Assembly (NCBI GenBank): GCA_003202005.1
Contig: QJJF01000010.1
Location: 62,001-126,000, forward strand
From: Williamsia faeni
GTDB lineage: Bacteria > Actinomycetota > Actinomycetes > Mycobacteriales > Mycobacteriaceae
Direction: 5' to 3'
Length of the DNA: 64,000 bases
A model generated the notes under the pieces. It was not told the origin of the DNA. It saw only the letters and a program-made list of their open reading frames with translations, and searched no databases. The translations under genes and the position numbers were made by a program. Below are positions 1 to 11,768 of the stretch, piece by piece; positions within the stretch are counted from its first letter, which is position 1; each line of letters opens with the position of its first letter.

Positions 1-262
1 GCGGCACGTCCACCAGGCCGCCGCCGAGTCGGCGTCGGCTACGCGAATTCCGGCTGGTGGGCACGAGGACGGCGGGCTGGCTGGGAGTTCCGATCGGTGT
101 GCGTGCCGTCGGTTCCGTGAAGGCCATGTCCATCGGTACGGCCTGCGTCCTGACATCGGCATGGTTGGTGTCGGTGGGTTCCGTGGCCAACTCGAGATCC
201 CTGAAGGTGGCGGCTTGGGTGCCGACCTCAGGGGTCTTGTCGGAAGACGGATGCTCAGTCAA
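1..262 (-). CDS. pknG: Serine/threonine protein kinase PknG, N-terminal part (cut by window edge)
   Basis: Reading the minus strand from a TTG at 262 gives an open frame running off the window (87 codons). It ends in the residues RRLGGGLVDVP, which closely match the RRLGGGLVEIP segment of mycobacterial PknG just before its rubredoxin-like domain; the upstream part is the usual disordered N-terminus. PknG is a soluble kinase controlling glutamate metabolism through GarA/OdhI-type FHA proteins. The TTG start is chosen because an AGGACGGA ribosome-binding site precedes it and the only upstream in-frame codons end at the glnH stop. It directly follows glnH, as in M. tuberculosis (Rv0410c-Rv0412c). 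Kinase and TPR domains lie outside the window. Confidence 0.85.
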   Translation of the reverse strand, partial: MTEHPSSDKTPEVGTQAATFRDLELATEPTDTNHADVRTQAVPMDMAFTEPTARTPIGTPSQPAVLVPTSRNSRSRRRLGGGLVDVP

Positions 263-274
263 CGGATTTCCGTC

Positions 275-1279
275 CTAGTCCCGGTACTCGGGTTGCGGCG
301 GATAGTATTTCGGCCCCAGACTCGATAGCCAGCGGTTGTAGATCTCGAACCACGTCCCGTCGGCGCGGATCTGCTCGAGGATCCCGTTGGTGAAGCGCAC
401 CAGGTCCTCGTCGAACTTGTTGATGCCGATCCCGTAAGGCTCCTCGCCGAGGCTCTGCCCGACGACGTGGAGGTACGGATCCTGGGCCGCCATGCCGGCG
501 AGGATGGCATCGTCGGTCGAGACGGCATCCACCTGGTTCTGCTGCAGCATCACGAGGCAATCCGCCCAGCTCGTCACGGTGTCGACGATGGCATCGGGTA
601 CCCGCTGCTGGATCGGGGAGATCGAGGTGGTCCCGCGAGCCGCGCACACCCGCTTGCCGGACAGGTCGGCAACACCGTTGATGCCCGAACTGCGCATGGT
701 CAGAATTCGCTGGGACGCTTCGTAATACACCGTCGAGAAGGCGATCTCTTGGAGCCGGTCGCAGGTGATGCTCATGGTCTTGACCACAATGTCGACCGAA
801 CCGTCCTTGAGCGCCTTGATCCGGTCGTCGGAGTTGAGGATCCGGAACTCGATGCGTTCGGGATCCCCGAAGATACCGCGGGCGACTTCCTTCGCGATGT
901 CGACGTCGAAACCCTCGATGTTCCCGCTGATCGGGTCGCGGAATGAGATGAGATTCGAACCGATGTCGAGGCCGACCTTGAGCCAGCCACGTTTGTAGAT
1001 GGAGTCCATGCTGGTGTTGGGCGGCATCTGACCGGGTGTCGGCATCGGACCGGGCGTCAGGCTTGCGGTGGCATCGCAGGATTCGGTGGCCGGTGGCGCT
1101 TCCACCGGAACGTTGGTGCTGACCCCGGCCGGTGTGGGCCAGGCCGCGATGGCCGAGGGGGGATCGCTCGGTGGTGCGGATGTGGCCACGCAGCCGGCCA
1201 GCAAGGCCGCAGTCAGGGCGATGGCAGCGGCGGCGGTGGCCGGTCGGCGAGTACGTCGCATGGTCGGTCGCATCATCAC
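275..1279 (-). CDS. glnH: GlnH, amino-acid-binding lipoprotein of the PknG pathway
   Basis: This 334-aa protein has an N-terminal hydrophobic signal with lipobox LLAGC (Cys30), so it should be a lipid-anchored extracytoplasmic protein. The rest is a periplasmic binding protein of the SBP type 3 family (from about residue 95: LKVGLDIGSNLISFRD; EGFDVDIAKEVARG). In mycobacteria GlnH binds aspartate/glutamate and passes the signal through GlnX to PknG. Its start overlaps the glnX stop by 4 nt and pknG begins 12 nt after its stop, so glnX-glnH-pknG is one transcription unit. Several ATG codons are tandem at the start (MMM), so the exact initiation codon is uncertain by one or two residues. Confidence 0.9.
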   Translation of the reverse strand: MMMRPTMRRTRRPATAAAAIALTAALLAGCVATSAPPSDPPSAIAAWPTPAGVSTNVPVEAPPATESCDATASLTPGPMPTPGQMPPNTSMDSIYKRGWLKVGLDIGSNLISFRDPISGNIEGFDVDIAKEVARGIFGDPERIEFRILNSDDRIKALKDGSVDIVVKTMSITCDRLQEIAFSTVYYEASQRILTMRSSGINGVADLSGKRVCAARGTTSISPIQQRVPDAIVDTVTSWADCLVMLQQNQVDAVSTDDAILAGMAAQDPYLHVVGQSLGEEPYGIGINKFDEDLVRFTNGILEQIRADGTWFEIYNRWLSSLGPKYYPPQPEYRD

Positions 1280-2676
1280 CGGTACTCCCGAATCCGCGGT
1301 CCGATGCCGAATATGGACGCGACGGCCGCGGCGATACCGAGTAGCAGGATTCCCAGGCCGGCGTAGCCGATCACGACCCAGGCGGTGTTGATGTCATCAC
1401 GGAAGGTTTCCCGGGTGACCGTGATGCCCTCGACCAATGCGTCATCGAGCGCGGTGTAGGCGGCCGCGGATCCGTCCGGGTTGTCGCCGACCGCGATGGC
1501 GGTGGCACCGTTGAAGTCGCCGGCGTTGGCGCGTTCCAGCATCGCCGCATGAGCCTCGCGCCAGAGGGCCAGTGCGCTCTGCGCCTCGGTGACCGAGTCC
1601 TCGGCCACGTCTTTGCGGTCGTCGGCCAGATAGTCGTCGAGCACCGCATCGATCTCGTTGATCGCGGCGCCCCAGCTCTCCTCGAGCGCTTGCTCGTCGC
1701 CTCGACGGACGAGCGAGAGGGTCTCGTCCGATCGGGCCTGCTGGGTGAGGATCCGGGCAGAGGTGAGTTCTGCGAGCGGTGCGGCCCCGAGGTTCTCGGC
1801 ATCGCTCGTCGACTTCACCGACAACAGTCCGCCGATCAGCAGCCACATCAACCCGATCACCACGCACCAGATCGCAATGAGCAACCCGACGTTGAATCGG
1901 CGGCGGCTGCGACGCGCGATGTAGAGGTGGGTGGCGATCAATGCCGCCAGGACGAGCGCCAGGGCGAAGTAGACGCCCCACGGTGGCTTGGTGAAGTTGG
2001 TCCGGGCATCGCCGATGGCCTCGGATCGTTCGGTGTAGAGACGTTCCGCGGCGGGCAGAATGGTCTCCTGCATCATGTTCGACGCCTCACCCAGATACGC
2101 CGATCCGACCGGGTTGCCCAGGCGATTGTTGAGACGGGCCGACTCGATGAGTCCGGTGTAGACGGGCAGTTGCGTCGACAGGGTGGTCAGATCCTGGCGG
2201 ACCTGCGTGCTGTCCATCGATGTCCCGCTGGCCGCCTGGATCAGGGCGTTGGCTGCCGTCGCCACCGCATTGTTGTAGTCGGCACGAAGTGCCGCGGGCT
2301 CGAGGCCGGCGGAGATGAATGCGGTGTTGGCAGCGGCGTCGGCGATCGAGAGCGAGCTGTAGAGGACCTGCGAGGCCTCGGCCAGGGGCTCGGTGTCGTT
2401 GATCATCTCTTCGAGGGTGCTGGTGCGTTGGTCGAGAGTGTTGGAGGCATACCAGCCGACGGTGATGCACGAGATGATCAGGACCGCCAGGATGATCATC
2501 AGCCTGCCGGGGCTGGTCTTGGCGAGCTCCCGCATGTTCGTGATGGGGTGCGACACCGACCGCTCACGGGTGAGATTCATCAGTTCGCGACGCGTCAGCG
2601 GTGCCGGCCGGTCGGCGTAGGGCTTATCCGCACGCATGAACCGGGTACGCAAAGATGTTGCGTTGCCGCCGGTCAC
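1276..2676 (-). CDS. glnX: GlnX, transmembrane signal relay between GlnH and PknG
   Basis: The 466-aa protein has four predicted membrane segments at about residues 58-78, 235-255, 263-286 and 435-460. Between them are two helical extracytoplasmic loops of about 150 aa each, resembling four-helix-bundle sensor domains. The N-terminal 55 residues are basic and probably cytoplasmic. It is the first gene of the glnX-glnH-pknG operon, the order known from M. tuberculosis Rv0412c-Rv0411c-Rv0410c, where GlnX is needed for amino-acid-dependent PknG signalling. Identification rests on topology and synteny. Confidence 0.85.
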   Translation of the reverse strand: MTGGNATSLRTRFMRADKPYADRPAPLTRRELMNLTRERSVSHPITNMRELAKTSPGRLMIILAVLIISCITVGWYASNTLDQRTSTLEEMINDTEPLAEASQVLYSSLSIADAAANTAFISAGLEPAALRADYNNAVATAANALIQAASGTSMDSTQVRQDLTTLSTQLPVYTGLIESARLNNRLGNPVGSAYLGEASNMMQETILPAAERLYTERSEAIGDARTNFTKPPWGVYFALALVLAALIATHLYIARRSRRRFNVGLLIAIWCVVIGLMWLLIGGLLSVKSTSDAENLGAAPLAELTSARILTQQARSDETLSLVRRGDEQALEESWGAAINEIDAVLDDYLADDRKDVAEDSVTEAQSALALWREAHAAMLERANAGDFNGATAIAVGDNPDGSAAAYTALDDALVEGITVTRETFRDDINTAWVVIGYAGLGILLLGIAAAVASIFGIGPRIREYR

Positions 2677-2856
2677 GCGGTCCCTTCTTCCTGGCGTCCG
2701 CCCGGTCTCTCGGGTCGTGTCCTGATCGAAGAATTTCTAGAACTGACAGCGACATTACTGCGAATGATCATTGCCTTGTGGCAGTGCGCCCCTGTGTCAC
2801 TCGGTCACTCCAAGTAGCGTGACAATCAACAACCGCGGGCTGCGAGGAGGTGTCGG

Positions 2857-3357
2857 GTGCGAGGCGACGGCGACGGATGGGTTTTCGACGCGGACGGGTC
2901 GCGATACTGGGGCCGTCACGGTGCCGCCGGGTTATTGCTCTTCACACTTAGTGAAGCGGGTGAGGCGCTGATTCTGTTACAGCATCGCGCGGTCTGGAGC
3001 CATCAGGGCGGAACCTGGGCGCTGCCCGGTGGAGCCCGCGATTCCCACGAGAGTGCGATCGACACCGCCGTGCGCGAAGCCGACGAAGAAGCCGGTATCG
3101 CCGACGCGGAACTGACCGTGCACACCGAATCGGTGACACATCGCGCACCCAGCGGATGGACCTACACCACCGTGATCGCCGAGGTTGCGACCCCGCTGGT
3201 GACGACCGCGAATCTCGAGTCGGTGGAATTGCGCTGGGTCAGCTCCGACAAGGTGGGCGAGCTGCCGCTGCATCCGGCCTTCGGGGCGAGCTGGCCGGAC
3301 CTGAGGTCCCAACTCGTGACGATTGTCGCGGCATCGGATTCCGACACCGTCAGCTGA
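2857..3357 (+). CDS. mutT3: MutT3-type Nudix hydrolase
   Basis: The 166-aa product contains a complete Nudix box at about residues 53-75 (GGARDSHE ... READEEAGI, fitting GX5EX7REXXEEXG). Nudix proteins hydrolyse nucleoside diphosphates linked to another moiety, here possibly oxidised dGTP derivatives. The start is a GTG with a GAGGAGG ribosome-binding site just upstream. It is divergent from glnX across a 180-nt spacer that holds a TAGCGT -10-like element at 2815-2820. Its position beside glnX and thiE matches Rv0413 (mutT3). The last 8 bp overlap the convergent LeuA-domain gene. The precise substrate cannot be read from the sequence. Confidence 0.85.
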   Translation: MRGDGDGWVFDADGSRYWGRHGAAGLLLFTLSEAGEALILLQHRAVWSHQGGTWALPGGARDSHESAIDTAVREADEEAGIADAELTVHTESVTHRAPSGWTYTTVIAEVATPLVTTANLESVELRWVSSDKVGELPLHPAFGASWPDLRSQLVTIVAASDSDTVS

Positions 3358-3826
3358 GTCGGTTCGCCGCCGCGATCATTGCCCCGAGTGTCGAGTCCTC
3401 GCCGCTGGTGCCCGTACCCATCGCCCAGATCCGTCGACCGTCGCGGTCGCAGCGCAAGATCGTGGTGACTCCGTCCGGGTGGTCGTACTGGTGGATGCAG
3501 ACGATCTCGAGCCCGGCACCGAGCTGATACAGCATGTCGGTGAGTGCCCCGATCGGTCCGGGGGCGGTGGCCGTCAGCGCCGAGATGGTGTCACCGTCGG
3601 CGATGGTTGCCCGACAGAACAGCAGGTCGTCGGCGCCGCGGTCGGCCGTCCAGGATCCCAGCCGGATCGGTCCTGAGGTGGGGGCATAGGTGCTGGTGAA
3701 GGTGGACCAGCTCATATCTGCGGCCTCGGCGCGCAGGGCCGTCGGCAGTGGACGCCCCAGACGAGCGGTGAAGTGGTCGCAGTGTCGGTGCGAGGAGATC
3801 GAATCGGTGTGGATGTGAGTCTTCAT
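3350..3826 (-). CDS. Free-standing 2-isopropylmalate synthase (LeuA) regulatory domain protein
   Basis: The 158-aa protein aligns only with the C-terminal allosteric/dimerisation domain of LeuA. Residues MSWSTFTSTYAP resemble the linker end (KAMWDTFAEEYLTP), the centre carries the GPIGALTDML helix equivalent to GNGPLAAFVHAL, and the end RRIWAMGTGTS ... AAANRLS matches TVWGVGI ... SAVNR. The catalytic HMGL-like TIM barrel is absent. In LeuA this domain binds leucine for feedback inhibition, so a regulatory subunit or leucine sensor is plausible but inferred. It is preceded by a leader peptide and a hairpin, suggesting transcription attenuation by leucine/valine supply. It converges on mutT3 with an 8-bp overlap. 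Confidence 0.75.
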   Translation of the reverse strand: MKTHIHTDSISSHRHCDHFTARLGRPLPTALRAEAADMSWSTFTSTYAPTSGPIRLGSWTADRGADDLLFCRATIADGDTISALTATAPGPIGALTDMLYQLGAGLEIVCIHQYDHPDGVTTILRCDRDGRRIWAMGTGTSGEDSTLGAMIAAANRLS

Positions 3827-3871
3827 GAGAGTTGGTCTTCCGGTAGAGAGGACGACCAGCAGGTAGCAGAA

Positions 3872-3891
3872 CGGCCCGCAGCGGGGGGCCG
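3872..3891 (-). terminator. Attenuator-type hairpin in the leader of the LeuA-domain gene
   Basis: On the minus strand a GC-only stem (CGGCCC / GGGCCG, 8-nt loop) lies just after the leader peptide stop and about 45 nt before the structural gene. It is followed by TTCTGCT, a weak T-rich tract. Position and composition fit an intrinsic attenuator; the competing antiterminator was not resolved by eye. Confidence 0.5.
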
Positions 3892-3897
3892 GTCGAA

Positions 3898-3942
3898 TCA
3901 GACCCCGCTACGGCGGTGAACTACGAGAAGCTGCTTCATCAT
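3898..3942 (-). CDS. Leucine/valine leader peptide (attenuator uORF)
   Basis: The 14-residue ORF encodes MMKQLLVVHRRSGV and stops 6 nt before the hairpin stem at 3872-3891. The four central codons CTT CTC GTA GTT specify Leu-Leu-Val-Val, and CTT and GTA are uncommon in this GC-rich genome, as expected for a ribosome-stalling control region. A -10 box (TAGGGT) lies about 10 nt upstream, so the peptide is probably translated from a leaderless or near-leaderless mRNA. An in-frame GTG-GTG pair just upstream could extend it by four residues. Leader peptides of this kind precede leuA in many actinobacteria; here the target gene is an isolated LeuA regulatory domain. Confidence 0.65.
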   Translation of the reverse strand: MMKQLLVVHRRSGV

Positions 3943-3952
3943 GATGAGCACC

Positions 3953-3958
3953 ACCCTA
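3953..3958 (-). promoter_or_regulatory. -10 box TAGGGT of the leader/LeuA-domain transcript
   Basis: TAGGGT fits the actinobacterial TANNNT -10 pattern and sits 10 nt upstream of the first leader-peptide ATG. The upstream promoter half lies within the 3' end of thiE. Confidence 0.45.
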
Positions 3959-3962
3959 GCGC

Positions 3963-4640
3963 TCAGTTTTTGGAAGATGCAAGGAGCATGTCGGTCAAAC
4001 GGAGTGCTGCCGCCTCCGGATTTTCGGCGGCGGTGATCGCCCGGACCACCACGATGCGGCGGGCGCCGGCGGCGATGACCTCGGGCAACCGCTGCTCGTC
4101 GATGCCTCCGATGGCAAACCACGGGCGGCTCGTTCCCTGCGCCGCGGTATCCCGCACCAACTCGAGGCCCGGCGCGCTGCGTCCGGGTTTGGTGGGCGTC
4201 GGCCAGCAGGGGCCCGTGCAGAAATAGTCGACTCCGGCTTCGGTGGCGGCGCTTCGGGCCTCGGCGGCCGAATGGGTGGAGCGGCCGATGATGATGTCGT
4301 CGCCGACGATGCGGCGCGCCGCCGGGACCGGCAGGTCGTCCTGGCCGAGGTGCAAGATGTCGGCGCCGGACGCGGCGGCGATGTCGGCGCGGTCGTTGAC
4401 CGAGAGCAGAGCGCCGTGGTTCCTGGTCACCTCGGCGAGTTCGGCGAGCAGGTCCAGTTCCTGAGCGGCTCCCAGCGGACCGAACTCGCGCTCGCCCGGT
4501 GAACCCTTGTCGCGGAGCTGGATGATGTCGACACCACCGGCGAGTGCGCGGTTGGCGAACGCGGCGAGATCACCCCGCTCACGGCGGGCATCGGTGCAGA
4601 GGTAGAGCCGGGCAGCAGTCAAACGATCGCGGGCAGTCAC
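3963..4640 (-). CDS. thiE: Thiamine-phosphate synthase ThiE
   Basis: ThiE joins HMP-pyrophosphate and carboxythiazole phosphate to make thiamine phosphate in the cytoplasm. The 225-aa protein shows the TIM-barrel hallmarks LYLCTDARR, the phosphate/Mg2+ site [35 protein letters not shown] and [15 protein letters not shown]. The frame is open further upstream, but the GTG at 4640 is the likely start: homology begins there and a TACATT -10 box lies 8 nt before it (4654-4649), indicating a leaderless mRNA. It is divergent from thiO, whose riboswitch leader starts about 35 nt away, and lacks a riboswitch itself. Confidence 0.92.
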   Translation of the reverse strand: MTARDRLTAARLYLCTDARRERGDLAAFANRALAGGVDIIQLRDKGSPGEREFGPLGAAQELDLLAELAEVTRNHGALLSVNDRADIAAASGADILHLGQDDLPVPAARRIVGDDIIIGRSTHSAAEARSAATEAGVDYFCTGPCWPTPTKPGRSAPGLELVRDTAAQGTSRPWFAIGGIDEQRLPEVIAAGARRIVVVRAITAAENPEAAALRLTDMLLASSKN

Positions 4641-4675
4641 AGTGCCCGAATGTACCGGCGTATGGTGATCGGCAG

Positions 4676-4780
4676 TACACACACGGGTGCTCGAGGGATT
4701 CGCTCGGGCTGAGATCGCAGGACACGAACCGTCCGCGAGACCGTTACACCTGATCCGGATAATGCCGGCGAAGGAAGGAC
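4676..4780 (+). ncRNA. TPP riboswitch upstream of thiO-thiS-thiG
   Basis: The region holds the conserved thi-box elements: GGGTGC near the 5' side, GGCTGAGAT in the middle, and CCTGATCCGGATAATGCCGG at the 3' side, followed by CGAAGGAAGG. A TATGGT -10-like box at 4661-4666 would start the transcript just before it. The purine-rich 3' segment (GAAGGAAGG) doubles as the thiO ribosome-binding site, so TPP binding probably blocks translation initiation rather than terminating transcription. Confidence 0.92.
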
Positions 4781-4785
4781 GTGGG

Positions 4786-5822
4786 ATGAAGACCCTCGGT
4801 ATTGTCGGTGGCGGCGTCATCGGGTTGTCCTGTGCGCTCAGGGCGGCCGAAAGTGGCTGGCAGGTAACCATTTATGACCCGGGCCGGGGTGACGCGGCGT
4901 CGGCCGTCGCGGCTGGGATGCTGGGTATCGCCGGTGAGAGCCGCACCGGTGAAGACACCTACCTCGCCTTTGCCGAACGCGCGATGGAGCGGTGGCCGGC
5001 TTTTCTGGAACGCCTGGCGGACCCGCATGTGGTTGCGGCGCAGTCCAGCGTGATGGCGGGGGTGGACAGTGCCGATGTCGGTGAACTCACGATGGCCGCG
5101 GACTGGCTCGGTGAGCGCGGACATCCCGTGCAGCCGTTGACCGGCAAAGAGATTCGCGACTTCGAACCCGCCGTGTCGACACGGGTGCGGAGCGGGTTTC
5201 TGGCCCGTCGCGAGATGGCTGTCGACAACCGGCGGCTGTTGGCTGTGCTCACCGACGCGGTGGCTGCGCTCGGTGTTCGCCGGGTCGAGGGGGAGGTCGC
5301 CGATCACGACACCCTGCCGGGTGATCAGTTACTGCTGACTGCGGGTGTGGGGTCGGCAAAGCTGTGGCCGGGTCTGCCGGTGTATCCGTCGAAGGGTGAG
5401 GTACTGCGGCTCGGCTGGGCCCGTGGTGCGCTCGCGCCCCCCAAACATGTTGTCCGTGGGCTGATCAACGGCCGCGCGGTCTACATCGTGCCGCGATCGG
5501 ACGGAGTTGTGGTGGGGGCGACCCAGTACGACAGCGATGCGGACCTGCAACCGGTGGTCGGTGGTGTCGCCGACCTGCTGTCCGACGCGATCGAGTTGAT
5601 GCCGTCGTTGCGCGAGTACCGCCTGCTCTCTGCCGATGCCGGGCTCCGTCCGCTGACACCCGACGGACTCCCGATCGTCGGCAGACTCGACGATCGCACG
5701 TCGGCGGCCACCGGCCACGGCCGCAACGGCATCCTGATGAGCGCCATCACCGCGGACCTCGTCGCGGACATGCTCGCGGGCAACAACATTGATGAACCGG
5801 CCGTCGATCCAGGGAGATTCTC

Positions 5823-5826
<4 letters not shown>
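4786..5826 (+). CDS. thiO: Glycine oxidase ThiO
   Basis: ThiO oxidises glycine to iminoacetate (dehydroglycine) for thiazole synthesis, using FAD. The 346-aa protein begins with the dinucleotide-binding motif [19 protein letters not shown] and a DAO-type body, with [15 protein letters not shown] near the C-terminus. The ATG at 4786 is chosen because it directly follows the riboswitch ribosome-binding segment; the upstream open frame lies inside the riboswitch. The stop overlaps the thiS start (ATGA), so thiOSG form one translationally coupled operon. Confidence 0.93.
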
Positions 5827-6780
<954 letters not shown>

Positions 6781-6827
6781 CCTGGTACTCCGCAGATTCA
6801 CGATGCCGCGATGGCAGACTGTGGGTC

Positions 6828-7880
6828 ATGATCAGTGTTCAGGGATTGACAAAGGTCTACGGCCAGAACCAGGTGGTCAGCAACCTCACCTTCGATGTGA
6901 AGCCCGGTCTGGTGACCGGATTCCTCGGGCCGAACGGTGCCGGCAAATCGACCACGATGCGGCTGATCCTCGGTCTGGACCGTCCCACCGCGGGGACCGC
7001 GACCATCAACGGACAGCCGTATCACGACCTGAAGAATCCGTTGACACAGGTGGGAGCACTTCTCGACGCAAAGTGGGTGCACCCGAACCGAACCGCCCGC
7101 AATCACCTCCGGTGGATGGCGGCGTCCAACGGGATTCCGCTGCACCGCGTCGACCAGGTCCTCGCGGACGTGGGGCTGACCGAGGTGGCGGGCAAGAAGG
7201 CCGGCGGGTTTTCGCTGGGCATGTCGCAGCGTCTGGGCCTAGCCGGCGCACTGCTCGGCGATCCCGGAGTCCTGCTGTTCGACGAACCGGTCAACGGCCT
7301 CGATCCCGAAGGAATCGTCTGGATCCGAAAGTTCATGCGAGCCTTGGCGAATCAGGGTCGTACGGTGCTGGTGTCCAGCCACCTGCTCACCGAGATGTCG
7401 TTGACCGCAGAGCATCTGATCGTCATCGGACGGGGACGGTTGATCGCGGACTCTTCGGTGAAGGACTTCACCGGTGGTGCTCACATCACGGTCCGGGTGC
7501 GTAGTCCCCGGCTCGGCGAACTGCAAGCAGCACTTGCCGCCGCCGGGCTACGGTCCGTCCCGATCCCGGAGGACGACGGATCCCCGGCGCTGAGTCTCGA
7601 GAACGTGACCACCGATCAGGTCGGTGACATCGCGGCTGCCAACGGAATCGGCTTGCACGAGCTGTCCGGGTCGACCGCCTCACTGGAAGAGGTCTTCATG
7701 TCGATGACCGCCGGATCCGTCGAGTACCACGGCAGCGACTCCATGGCGAGCAGTGCCCACCGACCGCCGCCCGGATGGGCGCCGTCAGGTCCACCGCCAC
7801 AACAGGACTGGAATCAACAGGGCGCGAAGCAGCCGGACTGGAACCAGCAGGGCTGGAACCGGAAAGGGGGAATCAACTGA
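6828..7880 (+). CDS. ABC transporter ATP-binding protein (CcmA/drug-exporter type)
   Basis: The 350-aa ATPase has Walker A GPNGAGKST, a signature region FSLGMSQRLGLAG and Walker B VLLFDEP, followed by the H-loop SSHLL. The start at 6828 (MISVQGLTKVYG) fits the family; longer upstream frames overlap thiG. After the ABC domain a regulatory-like segment is followed by an unusual tail of about 45 residues rich in Pro, Trp, Gln and Asn with two DWNQQG copies. It overlaps the permease gene by 1 nt (TGATG), so the two form an ABC-2 type pair. The substrate is unknown; its position among thi genes does not by itself make it a thiamine transporter. Confidence 0.85.
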   Translation: MISVQGLTKVYGQNQVVSNLTFDVKPGLVTGFLGPNGAGKSTTMRLILGLDRPTAGTATINGQPYHDLKNPLTQVGALLDAKWVHPNRTARNHLRWMAASNGIPLHRVDQVLADVGLTEVAGKKAGGFSLGMSQRLGLAGALLGDPGVLLFDEPVNGLDPEGIVWIRKFMRALANQGRTVLVSSHLLTEMSLTAEHLIVIGRGRLIADSSVKDFTGGAHITVRVRSPRLGELQAALAAAGLRSVPIPEDDGSPALSLENVTTDQVGDIAAANGIGLHELSGSTASLEEVFMSMTAGSVEYHGSDSMASSAHRPPPGWAPSGPPPQQDWNQQGAKQPDWNQQGWNRKGGIN

Positions 7881-8629
7881 TGCTGGCACATGCAATCGCA
7901 GCCGAGCGGATCAAACTACTCACGACCAAGTCGGCGTACTGGTGCAGCGGCATCGTGGTGCTGCTCAGTCTCGGACACGCAATCCTGCTGGCCTGGGCCA
8001 CCACCTCCGACAGCGGCAGCAGCAGTAATACGTCGGAATCCGACTTCCTGGTCGGCACCACCGCCTTCGGTGTCACCGTGCTGATGATCATGGCTGTTCT
8101 GGCAGTCACCAGTGAGTTCCGCTTCGGGACCATTCGGACGTCGTTCCAGGCGATTCCGCAGCGGTCCAATGTGATGTTCGCCAAAGCTGCTGTCTACGGC
8201 GGGTTGTCGGCCCTGCTGACGTTTGTGCTGACAGTGATCGCGCTACCGCTGGCCAAATCGATCTCCGGCAACGATCTGCCCCTTCTCGGGTCGGATGCAC
8301 TCCGGTTGTATTGGGGCGTTCCGCTGTACACGTTCCTGTCGGTACTCGTCGGTCTCGGTCTGGGTGCCCTGATCCGGCAGACGGCAGGGGCCATTGTGAT
8401 CCTGCTGCTCTGGAGTCTGGTACTCGAAGGTGTGCTGTCGGTGATCCCGAAGGTGGGCGATGCGGTGGGCCCGTTCCTTCCGTTCCTCAACGGCAGTCAC
8501 TTCATCGACGGCGGTGACATGGGTATCGACTGGCACTGGAACGAATACGGTTCGCTGATCTATTACGTCGTGTTCGCCGCGGTCGTCTTCGGCGCCGGGG
8601 TCATGGTCACCGACCGCCGCGACACCTGA
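7880..8629 (+). CDS. ABC-2 type transporter permease
   Basis: The 249-aa protein has about six hydrophobic segments, starting with a short cytoplasmic AAERIKLLTTKSAYW segment typical of ABC-2 permeases, then GIVVLLSLGHAILLAWA. The segment EFRFGTIRTSFQAIPQRS after the second helix is a family hallmark. Its ATG overlaps the stop of the ATPase gene, implying translational coupling and a two-component exporter. Nothing shows what is transported. It converges on thiD with a 4-nt gap and no recognisable terminator. Confidence 0.85.
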   Translation: MLAHAIAAERIKLLTTKSAYWCSGIVVLLSLGHAILLAWATTSDSGSSSNTSESDFLVGTTAFGVTVLMIMAVLAVTSEFRFGTIRTSFQAIPQRSNVMFAKAAVYGGLSALLTFVLTVIALPLAKSISGNDLPLLGSDALRLYWGVPLYTFLSVLVGLGLGALIRQTAGAIVILLLWSLVLEGVLSVIPKVGDAVGPFLPFLNGSHFIDGGDMGIDWHWNEYGSLIYYVVFAAVVFGAGVMVTDRRDT

Positions 8630-8633
8630 TACC

Positions 8634-11240
<2,607 letters not shown>

Positions 11241-11312
11241 ATTTTGATTGTCCGCCACGCATGCTACCTCCCCCCGGAGGGTCTGGCATGAGCAGGTCTG
11301 AAAATGCGCACG

Positions 11313-11327
11313 TAAACTAACTGTTTA
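11313..11327 (+). promoter_or_regulatory. -10 box and palindromic operator of the MarR gene
   Basis: TAAAC-TAACT-GTTTA is a perfect 5-bp inverted repeat whose left part contains a TAAACT -10 hexamer, 8 nt before the ATG at 11327. The mRNA is probably leaderless and the palindrome is well placed for autorepression by the MarR product. Confidence 0.5.
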
Positions 11328-11764
11328 TGACAGCGCCCAGTACCGCCGCCGCCTCACTGTCCCGTGACCTCGCGAGGATTGCCAGGGCGTTGCGAGCCGG
11401 GGCGAACAAGAGTTCGTTGCCGCTGAGTTCGCTGTCGGCGCTGTGGGTCCTGAACGACGCCGGGGAGCCGATTCGGCTGTCCGACCTGGCCGAGCGCGAG
11501 AACCTGACCGTGCCGACGATGTCCCGGATCGTCGCCGGTCTGGAACGCGATGGGCTGGTGGTGCGCACTGCGGATCCGGCGGACGGGCGGGCAAGCCTAC
11601 TGGTGCCCAGTGACTCCGGTGTCGAACTGGTGAACGGCAATCGGTCGCGTCGCGTCCAGGCCCTGGAGCGGGCCCTCGATGGACTCGACGCCGCCGAGCG
11701 GGACGTGCTCGCGCGGGCGCTCCGCAAGGTGGCCGAGGAACTGACCGAACGCCCCGCAGAGTGA
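11327..11764 (+). CDS. MarR-family transcriptional regulator
   Basis: The 145-aa protein has the MarR winged-helix layout: dimerisation helices at both ends, the helix-turn-helix LSDLAERENLTVPTMSRIVAGLERDGLV around residues 52-80, and the wing with DPADGRASL. It is divergent from the thiC riboswitch region and converges on xthA with a 4-nt gap. A palindrome overlaps its own promoter, suggesting autoregulation. The ligand and other targets are unknown. Confidence 0.85.
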   Translation: MTAPSTAAASLSRDLARIARALRAGANKSSLPLSSLSALWVLNDAGEPIRLSDLAERENLTVPTMSRIVAGLERDGLVVRTADPADGRASLLVPSDSGVELVNGNRSRRVQALERALDGLDAAERDVLARALRKVAEELTERPAE

Positions 11765-11768
11765 GCGG

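Noticed and set aside
2677-2856. Additional small gene between glnX and mutT3.
   Set aside because: Only a 66-aa frame overlapping mutT3 was present, without ribosome-binding site or homology; the spacer looks purely regulatory.
4641-4871. N-terminal extension of ThiE.
   Set aside because: The extra residues overlap the thiO promoter, riboswitch and gene, and have no family similarity; a leaderless GTG at 4640 explains the start.
6828-8629. Thiamine-specific ABC transporter.
   Set aside because: There is no substrate-binding protein or ECF-type component, and no riboswitch; the pair is of the ABC-2 exporter type.
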